This document shows, in pieces, positions 40,682 through 52,354 of a stretch of 64,000 bases of DNA. The stretch comes from Heterotrichella gracilis. Its lineage: Eukaryota; Sar; Xanthophyceae; Tribonematales; Xanthonemataceae. Position numbers and translations under genes: made by a program. The notes beneath the pieces are model-generated. The model was not told the origin of the DNA and made no database searches. It worked only from the letters and a program-made list of their open reading frames with translations. Each line of letters starts with the position of its first letter. The stretch's first letter is position 1. The DNA is taken from assembly GCA_032358255.1 (NCBI GenBank), contig JAULBX010007107.1, positions 1 through 64,000 on the forward strand, written 5' to 3'.

Positions 40682-43465
40682 ATGGAACACAGTTCTGAGG
40701 CTGCTGACAGCATTTCCACCAGCCATTGTACCCCAGGGCCTGTGTCACAGCGCTATGCCAGCAAAGCCAGTCAGAGGGTGGTGATATCTGATGGTGAGAT
40801 ATGCATATCCTGCGTGCGCTGCACTTGTGGTTATGGCCCACAACAGCTGAGTGAATGGTGGACACCGCGTGCAGATGATGACTCCCCTCGTCCAAGGGGC
40901 AATGCTCATGGACCAGACAATCCACCACAAGAGCCTTGTGAAAGCACTCCGTGCACAGCAAGCTCCGCACCCACTCCCCCTTCTGTTTACTCACAAGCCT
41001 GTACAGTCTCAAGCGTGGACAGCGAGGTACTGATGTCTGTGGCCACTGGCGCCAGGCCCCTCGCACTGCTGCGGGATGACTGGCAGGAGGCAGCCATAAC
41101 CCCTGTGCAGCTTGCTACCAGATACAGTTCTGACAACGCAGGCCTCACACCATTTGATTTGGCCAACAGCCCTGAGTCTCGGAGTGCGCATGCAGCCAAA
41201 GGCAGTGATCCAGCAACTGCTCCAGCAGAGTTGCAGACTCCTGCTGAGGTAATATACCTTTTGAGTAGCGATGACAGTGACTCTGATTATGGCAATGACT
41301 GCCCAACCTGGACAGCAAGAAGGCGACCTGGTGGGTCAAGGTGCGTGGAATATTTGTTTGCCCCGCTGCGGCGCTTGCAGTATTTTTGAATAGATATAGA
41401 GTGCTATTATGAACGTGCAGCAATGCTCTGCTATTACAATATGTTAATCAGGCATCATTAAGAAGTCCCTTTGTCACCAGGTACTGCATATCTGATGATG
41501 AAGACGAAGAGCAAGAGAACACCCGCATCTCAGAATTGCCAAGCCAGGCGCAGCCCCCTGCACCACCGCTCTCCTATCCGCCCCTCACTCCACATAACAG
41601 GAGCAATGCCAACAAACCTGGCAGGACTGAAATTGATCCCTGGACCAGCTTGGCAGGGCAGCTAGACAGTTTAGCCATCAGCGCCACCCCCAAAACGCCT
41701 AGCAAGGCCAGATTTGCGAAGGAGAGGGAACAGCTGGCGAGATCCCTTTTCACAGAGTAAGTGCTTCATGGGTAATTTGGGGCTAGCTTTGGGCTGCTAG
41801 CAGGAGGACTTCAATATATCACCCGAGTGATATATTGAAGTCCTCCTGCTGCAGGGGCAGTTTCTATGTATTTTTCTGGATGTTCAAAATTTTAGGGAGT
41901 GTTGTGGATACTGTGCCCTGTTCATTGCAAGGCCCCCCGAAATTGCTCCACCTGGAGTTGCCTACTGTTCTATCAGACTGCAAGCGCTTGATTCTGATTC
42001 GCCAGTGCTATGCATGAATGCTTCACCCAGCACAATCAGCGATACATTGTTCAAATGTGGAAATCTCCTGCTATGACACAGGTTCAACAAGAATATTTTC
42101 CATAGCCAGCTACCGCAGGACCTGAAAATAGATTGGAACTCGCACCTGAAAACCACTGCAGGTGAGTGTCTCCAACCTACCTGGTAACCCCGGGCTGCAA
42201 TGTTGCGTTTGCTGCACTTGGAGGAATTTGCATTGGAAACGTATTTATCTGTATAAGATTTGTCTTGAATTGTCCCACTGTGGCAGTCTGTCCTCTGTAT
42301 ATCCTGACAATTGACGTTCATCCTGTTGCGTAGGATTGACGCATTACCAACGCGAGGTGCTGCGTGACCAGCCCGGGGGTGTGAGGTGAGCTATAGATGT
42401 TGAACAGTTGCAGAGTGCATTTTGCTGAAAATCTTGCAAATCTTGCCGGCGGGTTTAATCAGCAAGTTGCTGGGACTCATAGAACATGCCTACAATTTAT
42501 CTTAGAGAGATCATTTGCAATGTTATTGAATCTGCTTCTCATGGACTGCTGTATCTCAACGGCTGATATAAACCAGCTAATTGAGAGCCCACATGGTCAA
42601 CGCAATACCAGTGCAATCCAGAGGTGTGACAGTTTCACCTTCACCCTGTATGGCATTTACCTGCAGGTATGCTGCGCGCGTGGAGCTCTCCACCAAAGTG
42701 GTGGACGACGTGGAGAAGCTGCGGCGCACCCTGTGCCACGAGCTGTGCCATGTGGCTGCCTGGCTTGTGGATCATGTGGCCAAGCCCCCACACGGCGCTG
42801 TGTTCAAGCAGTGGGCGGCCAGGGCTGCAGCAGCGTACCCAGGTCTCGAGGTCACCACCTGCCACACCTACGAGATCCACTATGCTTTCCGCTGGCAGTG
42901 CGAGAACACATGGTGCGCTCCACTTGCACTATGTATATACTAAAATGAATAACAGTTTGCTGCAAGTGAGCAGCTATGCCGCCGCATGTTGCATGCCTGG
43001 CAGTGGATGAGCAGAGTCACATGTTTCAATGGTTGGTGAAATGTTGCATCAGGCTGTAAATTTGCTTTGCAGGTACATGCGGCATGACCCTTGGCAACAG
43101 GTGGCTGTTGAGCCCAATACTTGAGGTGATGGATGACTTACATTCATGATAATACTGGAGTACATAGCTACCTGCATTGCACAATTTCCTAACCTACGGT
43201 TCTGCGCAGGTGTGCCAAGATTTTTGGGCGCCACTCCAATTCCATTGATCCCCAGCGCCAGCGCTGCGGCACCTGCCAAGGCAGCTTGGTGCCACTGGGC
43301 AAGTTTAAGCCAGATGGCACACCAGCAGCGCGCAGGGCACCCAGCCAGTTCAGCCTGTTTGTGAAGGAGCGGTTTGCGGCAGTCAAGGCGTCTGCTGCAC
43401 CCAGCACCCCACATGCCGGCATCATGAAGGTGCTCTCTGAGGAGTGGAGGGCCAAGAAAGACTAG
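40682..43465 (+). CDS. GCNA: GCNA/SprT-type metalloprotease (DNA-protein crosslink repair)
   Basis: SprT-family zinc protease of the GCNA/ACRC group, which clears DNA-protein crosslinks recognised through SUMO. Exons: 40682-40793, 40875-41340, 41481-41756, 42082-42161, 42334-42385, 42667-42912 and 43210-43465, giving 495 aa. The N-terminal half is disordered and has three hydrophobic-then-acidic patches like SUMO-interacting motifs: RVVISDDDS, EVIYLLSSDDSDSD and RYCISDDEDEE. The SprT domain holds FNKNIFHSQLPQDLKIDWN, TLCHELCHVAAWL (HExxH), HGAVFKQWAARAA (third ligand) and the zinc ribbon CHTYEIHYAFRWQCENTWC with CGTC. An HMG-like end follows (PSQFSLFVKERFAAVK, GIMKVLSEEWRAKK), as in plant/algal GCNA. 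ATG 40682 is the first in-frame ATG. Confidence 0.92.
41801..41848. repeat. Perfect 22-bp-stem intronic hairpin (copy 2 of CAGGAGGACT family)
   Basis: Arms 41801-41822 and 41827-41848 are exact reverse complements around a 4-nt loop (CCGA). The arm begins CAGGAGGACTTCAATATAT. It lies in the GCNA intron 41757-42081. The outer ten bases equal those of the hairpin at 14475-14519. Confidence 0.85.
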
Positions 43466-43790
43466 GAGTAGTACTGAGCTGGTGCTTGCATTTAGGGCTT
43501 GTGTGTGTACCAGCAGCTCAACATGCTCAACTTGGGAGCATGCTGCCAAAACCGTTTCAAGTGAACGTTAGCATTGTGTATCTATAGGCTTGTGGTGACA
43601 AGTAGACTCTGTTCCTTCCCTTTTTTTTGTACAATTAATAATATTATAATGGGGGACCAACCAGGGTGCAGGGAACCTACCGTTGCGCCAATGGTTTGAG
43701 AGATTTCGAATATTTTTCAACTCATTTGTCTGCCATGGCAACTGTGGCCGTGGCTGAGATTATCGAGTTGCATATGTGAAGTTACAGAGC
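43466..43790. other. 3' flank of the GCNA-like gene
   Basis: 325 bp after the stop codon, including a T-run and AT-rich patch at 43618-43652, probably 3' UTR. The last 22 bp (43769-43790) form one copy of the repeat flanking the LINE fragment. Confidence 0.4.
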
Positions 43791-44136
43791 ATTACATGCT
43801 TGACCCCAGAGGGATGCATCCATTGAAAATAGCCAAACGCCATGCACTCCTGTCCAACACAATACGCTGCCAGGTGCCAGCCCCAAAGAGACCTCTAGCA
43901 ATAAGGTCCCCCTTAATGCAACGCTGATACTGCATACCAGGGCTGCCAACCCTGCCCTTCCCTTGGATCTTGGAATGAAAAATCTGCTTAGGAAGCCTAG
44001 TGTCAGACATGCGCATAACATGTCCAAACCATCGAAGCCGCTGCACCCTAAGCAAATCAGAGATGCTGGTCTGATCATCACACTCAATGAGAACGTCGCT
44101 GTTTGTTAGTTGGTGCATATGTGGTAGTTACAGAGC
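43769..44136 (-). mobile_element. 5'-truncated LINE (non-LTR retrotransposon) copy with target-site duplication
   Basis: The insert at 43791-44113 is open throughout on the minus strand and encodes the extreme C-terminus of a LINE reverse transcriptase: NSDVL, SISDLLRVQRLRWFGHVMRM, DTRLPKQIF and DRSAWR, the RLRWLGHV-RM-D-R-P pattern common to many LINE families. It ends with a TAA stop right at the insert edge. Imperfect direct repeats flank it: 43769-43790 and 44114-44136, both TGCATATGTG then AGTTACAGAGC, with one indel and one mismatch. This looks like a severely 5'-truncated insertion of about 320 bp. The lack of stops suggests a young copy. The clade cannot be named from this fragment. 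Confidence 0.8.
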
Positions 44137-44621
44137 GTGTCTGTTTATTGGTGCATATGTATCAATGCAGTAATCCCTGTGCAAGGCGGCTGCCTCATAA
44201 TATGCATTGAACAGGGTGATCATTGTAATACTCGATAAAATGTTAACACAGTCTAAAGATCGGTGCATGCAAGGGGATCTCTTGGATAAAACCCTTATGC
44301 TGCACCATGCTGAGGCGCCCCCTGCGAAGGCATGCAGTCAACAGTTGCTGTTGTTGCACCAGATCAACATCTTTATTCAACATGACAAAACCTTCCTCGC
44401 AGTGGTATGCAAAATAGCTGATTCATCAACAGTGTTCATCCTTCAACTTGCTAAGGACTAAACGATCAGCAGTATACTTTCCTCAGGGTAGTAACGGCTT
44501 GCTGTCACAACAATGCTGGTCCATTCTCCCGATGAGTGTGCTGACCACTAGCTTTAGTTAAAACCCTAACAGACTAAAATTCAACCTGGACCCTTGGCAA
44601 GTCTTCAACTGATTCAGAGGC
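44137..44621. other. 3' flank of the cDPGS-like gene
   Basis: About 485 bp past the stop of the minus-strand gene, probably its 3' UTR. A minus-strand TGTAA at 44127-44131 lies within the adjacent LINE repeat. Confidence 0.35.
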
Positions 44622-47600
44622 TCACTCTTCAGCAGTTCCATGATGCTGCTTCACAAACTTTTCGATGCTGGCAGACAGGAAAGGCTCAGCCTTCTCATCA
44701 ATTCTGTCTGTCACATTGTACTTCACCTGCAGACATGGCGCATATCAATGGGGGGACTACTGAGTTGTTAAATCTAAGAGTTGCAATTCACAATGGACAG
44801 TGGGCCCAGCCGGTCACCGGGTGCCATGTCGACGAAACCAGTGCATTATGATGGTGCCGACCAGCTCAAATGGCATGTCCAGGGCTGTAACCAATATCCA
44901 TGATATAAAGGGGGGGAAATATTGTACCCACCTGGGTCGCAGGTTTGTTGATATCAATGATTTTGCGCAGATCCATTGGAGTTGCAATCATAATGGTGTC
45001 GCAGTCGCAGGCATTGATGGTTTCTGCAAGATCCTTGACCTGCACACACATTGTTCAACATGAATCATAAATAGCATGAAATGGCAGCATGCTGCAGCTG
45101 ATCCCACAAACGCATGCCTGCGCGTCATCGAATCATTGGCATCACGTCATTGCCAATATGGGGGCAATTACTACTCGCTGTGCAACACATCGTTAACAAC
45201 CAGTATCTATAGTCCGGGCCCATGCATGCATGCTGTGTAACTGTCTGTGTAGAGTTCATAAGCACTAATGCCAATTTGTCACCATGTGGTTGTGATCAAG
45301 ACATTTTACGCATGTCAAATTACGCAGATCCCGTTAGACCCCCTGGCCGCAGCCGGAACCATTATACACCTTCTCATTAATGCATGCACGTCAACGCATG
45401 GCACAACAAGGGGTGTTCCTTAGAAGATAGAGCAACACCAGCGCAGCTGTGCTTCTGCCATGCGCGTATGTTTCCCTGCTTAAAAATGTTTATCGTACTA
45501 GTAGTTTATTGCAGTGCTTCCAACAAGTCCATTTTATATCACGTACATCATCAGCATGCAGCGGCATTGCCAATCACCTGCTGTGGAAAGTAGCCCATGG
45601 CAGGGATGGCAGGACCAAGCTGGGGGTACTTCTTGAGGGTATCCAGCATGGTGCCCTTAAAGAAGGGGCGGGGGTCAACAATCTGAGCGGCGCCATACTT
45701 ATCAGCTGCAACTTTCCCTGCAACATAGCACATTGCGCTGTCACTGACAACCCAATGCAAATAAGGATAAGTCAATAAGTATTAAACTTTGTGTTTTTAA
45801 TTTATAAATAATGCAACACAGGGCCAGCAGATGGCAGATGAACCAAACATCATGTATATCATGCTCACACATGGAAGGTTCATTGCCACCAGAAGCTGTC
45901 AGTATCTGACTTTTAATTGACACTGGTGCGCATGGTGGCCAATTTCGTGCGCTTTACAAGTACGCTGCAAAATTCATATCATATCCATACAAATTGCATG
46001 ACTTGCTAGGCCAGCGGTTGTGCTGGCTTATGCAGGTTTATTTACACTTGAAGCTTTGCGCGCCACGATGGCGTCAGCTCATAGCCAAACTGTACCTGCC
46101 CCAAAGGCCATCTCCCCATGCGTGAGCGTTGGCCCATCATCCACCGTCACCACCCGCTTGCCCTTGATCAGCTCGGGGTGGTCCACCTCCACCTCGCTGT
46201 TGGTCACCACCACCTGGGCCTTGGGGTTGAGCGCTGCAGCAGCCTTCCTGAGCTCGCCAATGGCCTCCTGCGCTCACATGCAGCCAGTGTGTTCAAACCT
46301 TTTGTGGCAAACAGCAAATGCACGATGCAGTGTCACAGCGGTGCTGCAGCTGTCATGGTTTTGACCTCCTGACCTGCTGGTGATTGTCTTCCTCGTTGCC
46401 AACTAGGAATGCAATCAGCAGCAGTCAGGGAATCAAAACCGTGACAGCTGCAGACCGCTAGTACACGGAAGAACGTATGAACAGAAGCACTCAAGGCTCT
46501 GGATCACTGACATCATGCCACTGGTCTGCTGCAACCACAAGCCTTGGGGCCGCCTCCATGAGCGTGATACCACTTTGTCAGCACTTATTGCGCGCGCTGT
46601 GCTGAAATATTTGAGATGCTGCCGCCCTCACTTACCTTGGTAGCGCTGTTGGCCTTGTTGATGGTGATGATGTCAGCACAGCGGAAGTTGATGTCGCCTG
46701 GGTAATATGTGAGCTCGTTGCCGGCACGCAGCGGGTCAGCAACAGTGATCCACAGGTCTGCACACGGAACACATCATGGATTTTTAAAAAGATAACTTAC
46801 TAAGATTTACTAAAGAGGGTAGAGGGCAGTTGATGCACATTTTGCATTAAAAGGCAGCCTTGTAGAGCAATGCGCCAGCAGTTCGAATGTGCCCAAAATC
46901 TCCATCAGTGGATTAGCTTGAAGCAAAATGCACTTCAAATGCCATTGAATGTGTGCCGCACCTGGTTTGTAGAAGGGGGTGTCATTGTTGCCTCCATCCC
47001 AGATCACCACGTCCGCCTCCTGCTCTGCCTGGCGCAGAATGGGCTCGTAGTCCACCCCTGCGTACACCACCGTGCCCTGCTCAATATGCTGCTCATACTC
47101 CTCCCGCTCCTCCACTGTCACCTTGTTCAGGTCCAGGTCGTCGTAGGTGGCAAAGCGCTGAACTGCCTGCTTGGCAAGGTCACCTGCAGGTGGAATTGGA
47201 GGCTTTTCACATAGGCAACATATGTACTAGATGGTACTGGCGTGCACGCAGCGCACTAAGATTTTCACGTGTCGCATGTGACAACCGACGTCGTCAGTCG
47301 GTGCATGTGATGCAACTTATACAACTTGGACCATCTGAGAAACTGCCACGCTGCAATGGATGGTCATTCAGGGAGAATGTGCAGCGCAGGAGCAGCAATG
47401 GGGGGCATAATATGGTAAGAACAACCTTACTTCACACACAACAGGAGGACAGTGACCAGGCTGGCGACTTACCATAAGGCATTGGGTGGCGCACCACCAC
47501 AGCTTTCTTGCCCAGCTTCTTGAGCGCCTGTACGATGTACCTGCTGGTCTGTGACTTGCCACAGCCTGTGCGCACTGCGGTGATGGCAATCACAGGCTTG

Positions 47601-48488
47601 GAGCTTGCCAGCATGGTCTTGCGTGGCTCCAGGAGCTCATAGTCTGCGCCAGCAGCAAGGCAGCGGGAGCCCAGCAGCGAAATCTTGTGATGGGGCAAGT
47701 CGGAGTACGAAAACACACACCTGCAGGGAAATTGAAGTGACTGGACCATCGTGGCAGAATAAAATGGAGATTGAAATAGTCGTGTGCCACAAATTCCTCA
47801 AAAACGACCGACACACAACTGCCGTAATGGGCACAGCTCAACCATCTTTTATACATGAGCAAACAGAAAATCAACCCCAAAATAAGACGTACTTGTCCAC
47901 TTTGTGCTCTGCTATGAGGCATTCAACCTCGTCTTCTGGCCAGATGGGGAGGCCGTTGGGGTACTTTGCGCCAGCCAACTGGGCGGGGTACCTGCGATCA
48001 TCAAAGGCATCTGATCAGTACTGTTGGCTACATAACCATTCAGACAACCTGGTATCCACAGACACATTGGTAATTGGAGTGGAGGTGACCATTCTCCTCA
48101 TGTTGTACAACAGACACCATAGTACACCAGACACCAGCAACCCTGAAGGTGGCACTCCCAACCCTACACTGCATGCCCTTCCCTTTTACCATGCATGGCC
48201 ATAGTGCGCCTAACTTACTGTAAAAAACTTCAAGTAGACAATGCCCTACATGCACTGATTCCTCCGTGGAGAGCCTCTAAGAGGGGAATCCTCAACCAAT
48301 GGGGGTGTTGCATCAGTGTTTGCTACCTCGCCACGTGCTTTTTTTGTTTACCTGCGGTCATCTATGTTGGGAATCTGGGTGGCGGTGAAGCCGACCACTT
48401 CTACGGCGTCGTTGTCCCGGTACAAAGTATTGAAGTTGTGGAAGTCTCTCCCAGCAGCGCCCAGAATGAGTAGCCTGGTCCTGCCCAT
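44622..48488 (-). CDS. Cyclic 2,3-diphosphoglycerate synthetase-like P-loop protein
   Basis: Resembles archaeal/bacterial cyclic 2,3-diphosphoglycerate synthetase, an ATP-dependent ligase. Nine exons: 48352-48488, 47893-47991, 47473-47720, 46962-47183, 46636-46757, 46096-46267, 45578-45717, 44932-45039 and 44622-44726; 450 aa, close to the archaeal size. The N-terminal Rossmann-like part is RTRLLILGAAGRDFHNFNTL and VVGFTATQIPNIDDRRYPAQ. The P-loop is AVRTGCGKSQTSRYIVQALK. Family signatures follow: GVDYEPILRQAEQEADVVIW, DGGNNDTPFYKPDLWITVAD, PLRAGNELTYYPGDINFRCA, DIITINKANSA and HPELIKGKRVVTVDDGPTLT. The C-terminal part keeps FFKGTMLDTLKKYPQLGPAI. The biochemical role in an alga is unknown; cDPG itself is an archaeal solute, so the name denotes family only. 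Confidence 0.85.
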
Positions 48489-50686
48489 CCTTGCTTGTTT
48501 CGGAGAGGTGTCGGAGACCTGAAGCTAGGTTGACTTTGGGCCCGGGCGGTGCGCCACTTCGTTTAGCGTCCTTGTGGTTGTTCGCGGTCTGCAAGCATAA
48601 ACCAGAATTTGTTTTAAAGGGCATGCTAAGTTCTGGCGTTTGTGAACGCTGAGTGTGCAGGGTAGACGTGACACTGCTGACTCATCGTCACTGGGTGCTT
48701 GCATGTGACCGGAACCTGCAAGGAACGTCTGCTGGGATATAACACTGCAACTGTTCCACCACGGTGGCAATGAAATATACCAGGTTGTGCGAGAAATCAA
48801 GCTGCATAATGTGTAACCCTCGAGTTATCTTGAAGGGTGTTGGGCATGCATGCATGCGCCCCAATTGGAACTGTTGACATGTCTGTACAGTGCACTCACC
48901 TGGAAACGTCGATGTCAGCAAGACAAGCGCTGATGAGGTTGACTCTTAACGTGCAATGGACCCTTTAAGCTGTCGCTTGTATATGGCCGGAGTTATGTAC
49001 GCCCATGCTGACGCCTTGGACCACGGCTTGGTGCATCGTCGCAAAATTTGGATTCTCGAGGATTTTGATGCCCATGTGGAGAGTTGGAAGGAAGTTCCGA
49101 CACCTTGCATTCTGCAAGTTGCAGAGGGCATCTCGTGGGGGCAGAAAACATTGTAGCGAATAAACAAGGTGTTAGTCTGCTCAAAGAAAGCAGGTTGTTA
49201 GTAAATCCGGACTCCAAGGGCCACGCCAATGCCCATGCCTAATGCCCAACATTGGTCCTTGCAAGTTCTTTGTCAGGGCTGTCGCTTGTTACCGCGTCGC
49301 CCTCTTAAATCCACAAGCACACATTATAGCTAATGTATCAGTACCTGGCTTTTAAAGTACTTGTGCTTTGTCTTAAAAGGACGCTAGCGCTGCTGGCCTA
49401 TGCCAGCATGTGGCATGCATACATTCACAACGCATTCATCTCCGTTGAATATATCAAACGCGCTTACAAAGAGACAACGTGTGAAACACCCTCCCTTGCA
49501 TCAGGATGACCCATCTGGTCGCTCTCTGAGAAGCAACCTGAAGCAAGATGCATGCATGTCGTCCATCTACGGACACGTGGCATCTTTGACCTCCCCGTTC
49601 GATCAATCGGCATGGGGGAAATCATTGGCCCGGGCCCGCACACGCCCCCCGCGCGCCGCACAGTGTCGCACAAAGTCGAAAGGCTGTTGTGGCACTCAGC
49701 ATATAAGCTCCGACACCGCATCAACTGCTGCAAAAGCGTGGATCTTGACAACCTCTGCCAGCAACTCACAGGTAAGCTGCCATCTAGGTCCTAGGATGCA
49801 CTGGTACCCACGGCGCACGCATGCACACACATGATGATAGCGTCTAGCCGTGGGATGTTTAGCGTCCTAGGCAACGCCACGCTACGCGATCTTGCCTGAT
49901 GCCTGGTGGATCTTGTGAAACTTGCCCTTGTGACCACGGACCTCTCATCAAAGCTGTAGATCCAGTTCATTTTGTGTATGGATGGCGTGGCATGGCACAC
50001 AGCTGTCTCAATGCCGTGGTGGTGATGGCCTGAACCATGTCGCTGCTTTGTGCTCGGTTCTATGTTCCGTCGTCCTCTCATTCCATAGTCAAGGTTTTTG
50101 TATCAATTGCCAGTCACTTGTTTGCGTCGGCCATCATGCAGTGCCAACGTTGATATAGGAGGGTTTAGGGTTTAGTGATGAACGCTCGAATATGCCCACG
50201 TTGTACAAAAGCCACCGAGGCCAACCGTGTTTTGTGAGTTTTCAGCAACCATCCTAACGCACCTTTTCCAAGTTGCTTGTTGCACTTCCAACATAAGGAT
50301 TCACATTGTTTTCGGGTGACTAGTCAGGCGACAGCGCAGCACAGCGCAGTCTTTCACAGCACTAGCACGGTTTGTATCTAGCCACTGCTGGCTTTACGGG
50401 CTCGATACCGCTCTGTATTGGCCTTCCTTTGTATGTCAGCATCGAACTTGCCTGGGTTGTATGCGTCATCCTGCTCAATGCTCCCCATGCCTGGACAGAG
50501 TCCCAAAGCAGTTCACCTCCTGGGACCTCCACAGCCTGCACACACACATGCACCGCCCACCACACAAACCTTACCTAAGCAGATATTCAACCTTCTACAG
50601 TAGCTAACCCCTGGCCGTTCCCCCAGGTTATCCTACCTCCTTCGCCCCCAAACTCTCCTCCTCCATCCCCACCCTGCTCCTCCACA
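48489..50686. promoter_or_regulatory. Divergent region between cDPGS-like and SYLF genes
   Basis: About 2.2 kb, the longest gene-free stretch here. It includes ATGCATGC tracts near 48845, a telomere-like GGGTTTAGGGTTTAG at about 50160-50175, and frames at 48956-49156 and 49552-49794 without family features. A pyrimidine-rich stretch at 50590-50686 precedes the SYLF start. No supported gene. Confidence 0.4.
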
Positions 50687-52354
50687 ATGGTGCTCCAAGG
50701 AACCGCCCGTGCCCAGGCAAACAGCAACGATGCCGTGAGGGCCCTGGATGTCCTGGTGAAGAAGAACCCAGAGCTTCTCGCCAAGGCCGCCGCCTGCCAG
50801 GCCCTGTTCTTCACACACACCAAGAAGACCGGCATCGTGGTGGCAGTCGAGCTGGGTGACGGGTTTATCACCAAACAGGTGGGGGCAGGAACTTACAACA
50901 TCGCACACCTGGTTTTGTTGCTTTCTTGCTGCAACTGTATTGGCTGTTGCCAAAAGTTCTGGGTGCATCACTGCTGGCCCTCAACTGGCGTGCAGTTACT
51001 TTGATGGCACCGACAGGTCGGTGTCAGTGCCAACACCTAGCCCACCTAACTCAGCACTGCTTTTCAACGGACAGGAGAAGTGTATACACAAAACTAATTT
51101 CAGAAGTGTGTAGTTCAATCCAAGGGCTCAGTTCAGAAGTATGAAGCCATACCCTAACTGAGATACAGGAAGAAACCCTAGGGTTTTTCGTCCACTTTCA
51201 TGCCAGCCATGTTTTCATGCCATGCCATGCTATGACTGGGTGCCTACCATGACCATGCACTTGCGTTGCTCTGCAGGTTGCCCCCGGCCAGTGGTCCGCC
51301 CCCCTGTTCTACAAGGTGAACGGCGGCAGCGTGGGCTTCACACTGGGTCGCTCAGACAACCTGGGCTTCATCGGCATCGGCACCGAAGGGGGGCTGGCTG
51401 AGTTTGTCAAGGGCGCAAAGATCGTGCGTACCTGCACCCGTGGAAACCCCTATGAATCCTTTGTCGCGTAATTGCCACTGCAATCCCCTCCTTGCTTGGG
51501 AATGCAGGGAAGGTCAATCAGTTTGCTTGTGAACTTAATACGTTTTATCTGCTGAGGTTGTCACCTACCACCTGTCTACACATGCCCCTATGGTTCAGTA
51601 ATTGACCGCCACAGGCTGCGCTTTGCTGCTTTCCAACCCTCCCTTCACAAAACCCCACACCTGTCTCCTCTTACTCCACTTCATCTGCCCTATGTAGAAC
51701 GCCTCTGCCGCCGCCAACTACCAGACCGGCGGCACCCTGGAAGGCCAGACAGCTGGTGAGAAGGTGGGTGCCGCATCTGCTGAGTACAACGGCGTGTTTG
51801 ACAAGATCGACCAGATCAAGACAGAGGACATCCTGTTTGTGTGGGGAGACTCCATCGGCTACTCGGCTGATGCATCCGTGAAGGGTAAGTGAGGGTGTGG
51901 GTGGCCCAGCCGGTGTTCGTGACAGCAGCACAGCACCCCACTTGCTAACTCGCTCATTGATGCATGTGTGACTTACCTGATATCAAACCAAATCAATTGA
52001 TCGCTTGTTCCATTCACCTCTGTAGGCCTGCAGTACAGCATTGACAATGAGTTCAATGCCGCCATGTACGGCAGCTTTGACATCGCCCCAGAGACCATCC
52101 TGAGCGCGAGCACACCGCCACCAACACAGTTCTCGGTGAGGGCTGTTCATGTCCTGTCCTATCATCACGTTTTAAATTATGTCAGAAGCCTGGCTGACGT
52201 ATACCTCAATTGTTATCATTATTACCTGATTATGCGCACTGCATAGGCATCAACCCGCATCGCCACTGCCTGTGAAGCATACTAAACATCCCATGTCTTT
52301 GCTGCGCAGAACTTCTTCTCCCGGCTGGCAACTGCCCTCACCACTGGCGCTTAA
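50687..52354 (+). CDS. SYLF (Ysc84/DUF500) domain protein
   Basis: Small SYLF-domain protein; eukaryotic SYLF proteins (Ysc84, SH3YL1) bind phosphoinositides and actin, and bacterial ones are often envelope lipoproteins. Five exons: 50687-50878, 51277-51423, 51698-51884, 52026-52135 and 52310-52354, giving 226 aa. SYLF-like order: ELLAKAAACQALFFTHTKKT, PGQWSAPLFYKVNGGSVGFT, LGRSDNLGFIGIGTEGGLAE, ANYQTGGTLEGQTAGEK, SAEYNGVFDKID, GYSADASVKGLQYSID and NFFSRLATALTTGA. No signal peptide, SH3 or FYVE domain is present, so the domain stands alone. Codons are strongly biased to C-ending forms (GGC, ATC, AAG), stronger than in neighbours, suggesting high expression (inference). Confidence 0.8.

Noticed and set aside
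44137-44621. Further LINE sequence beyond the right-hand repeat
   Set aside because: No reverse-transcriptase motifs appear past 44113 and the flanking repeat marks the insert edge.
49552-49794. Open frame ending near a GTAAGC donor upstream of the SYLF gene
   Set aside because: No downstream exon keeps frame and no protein similarity is apparent.
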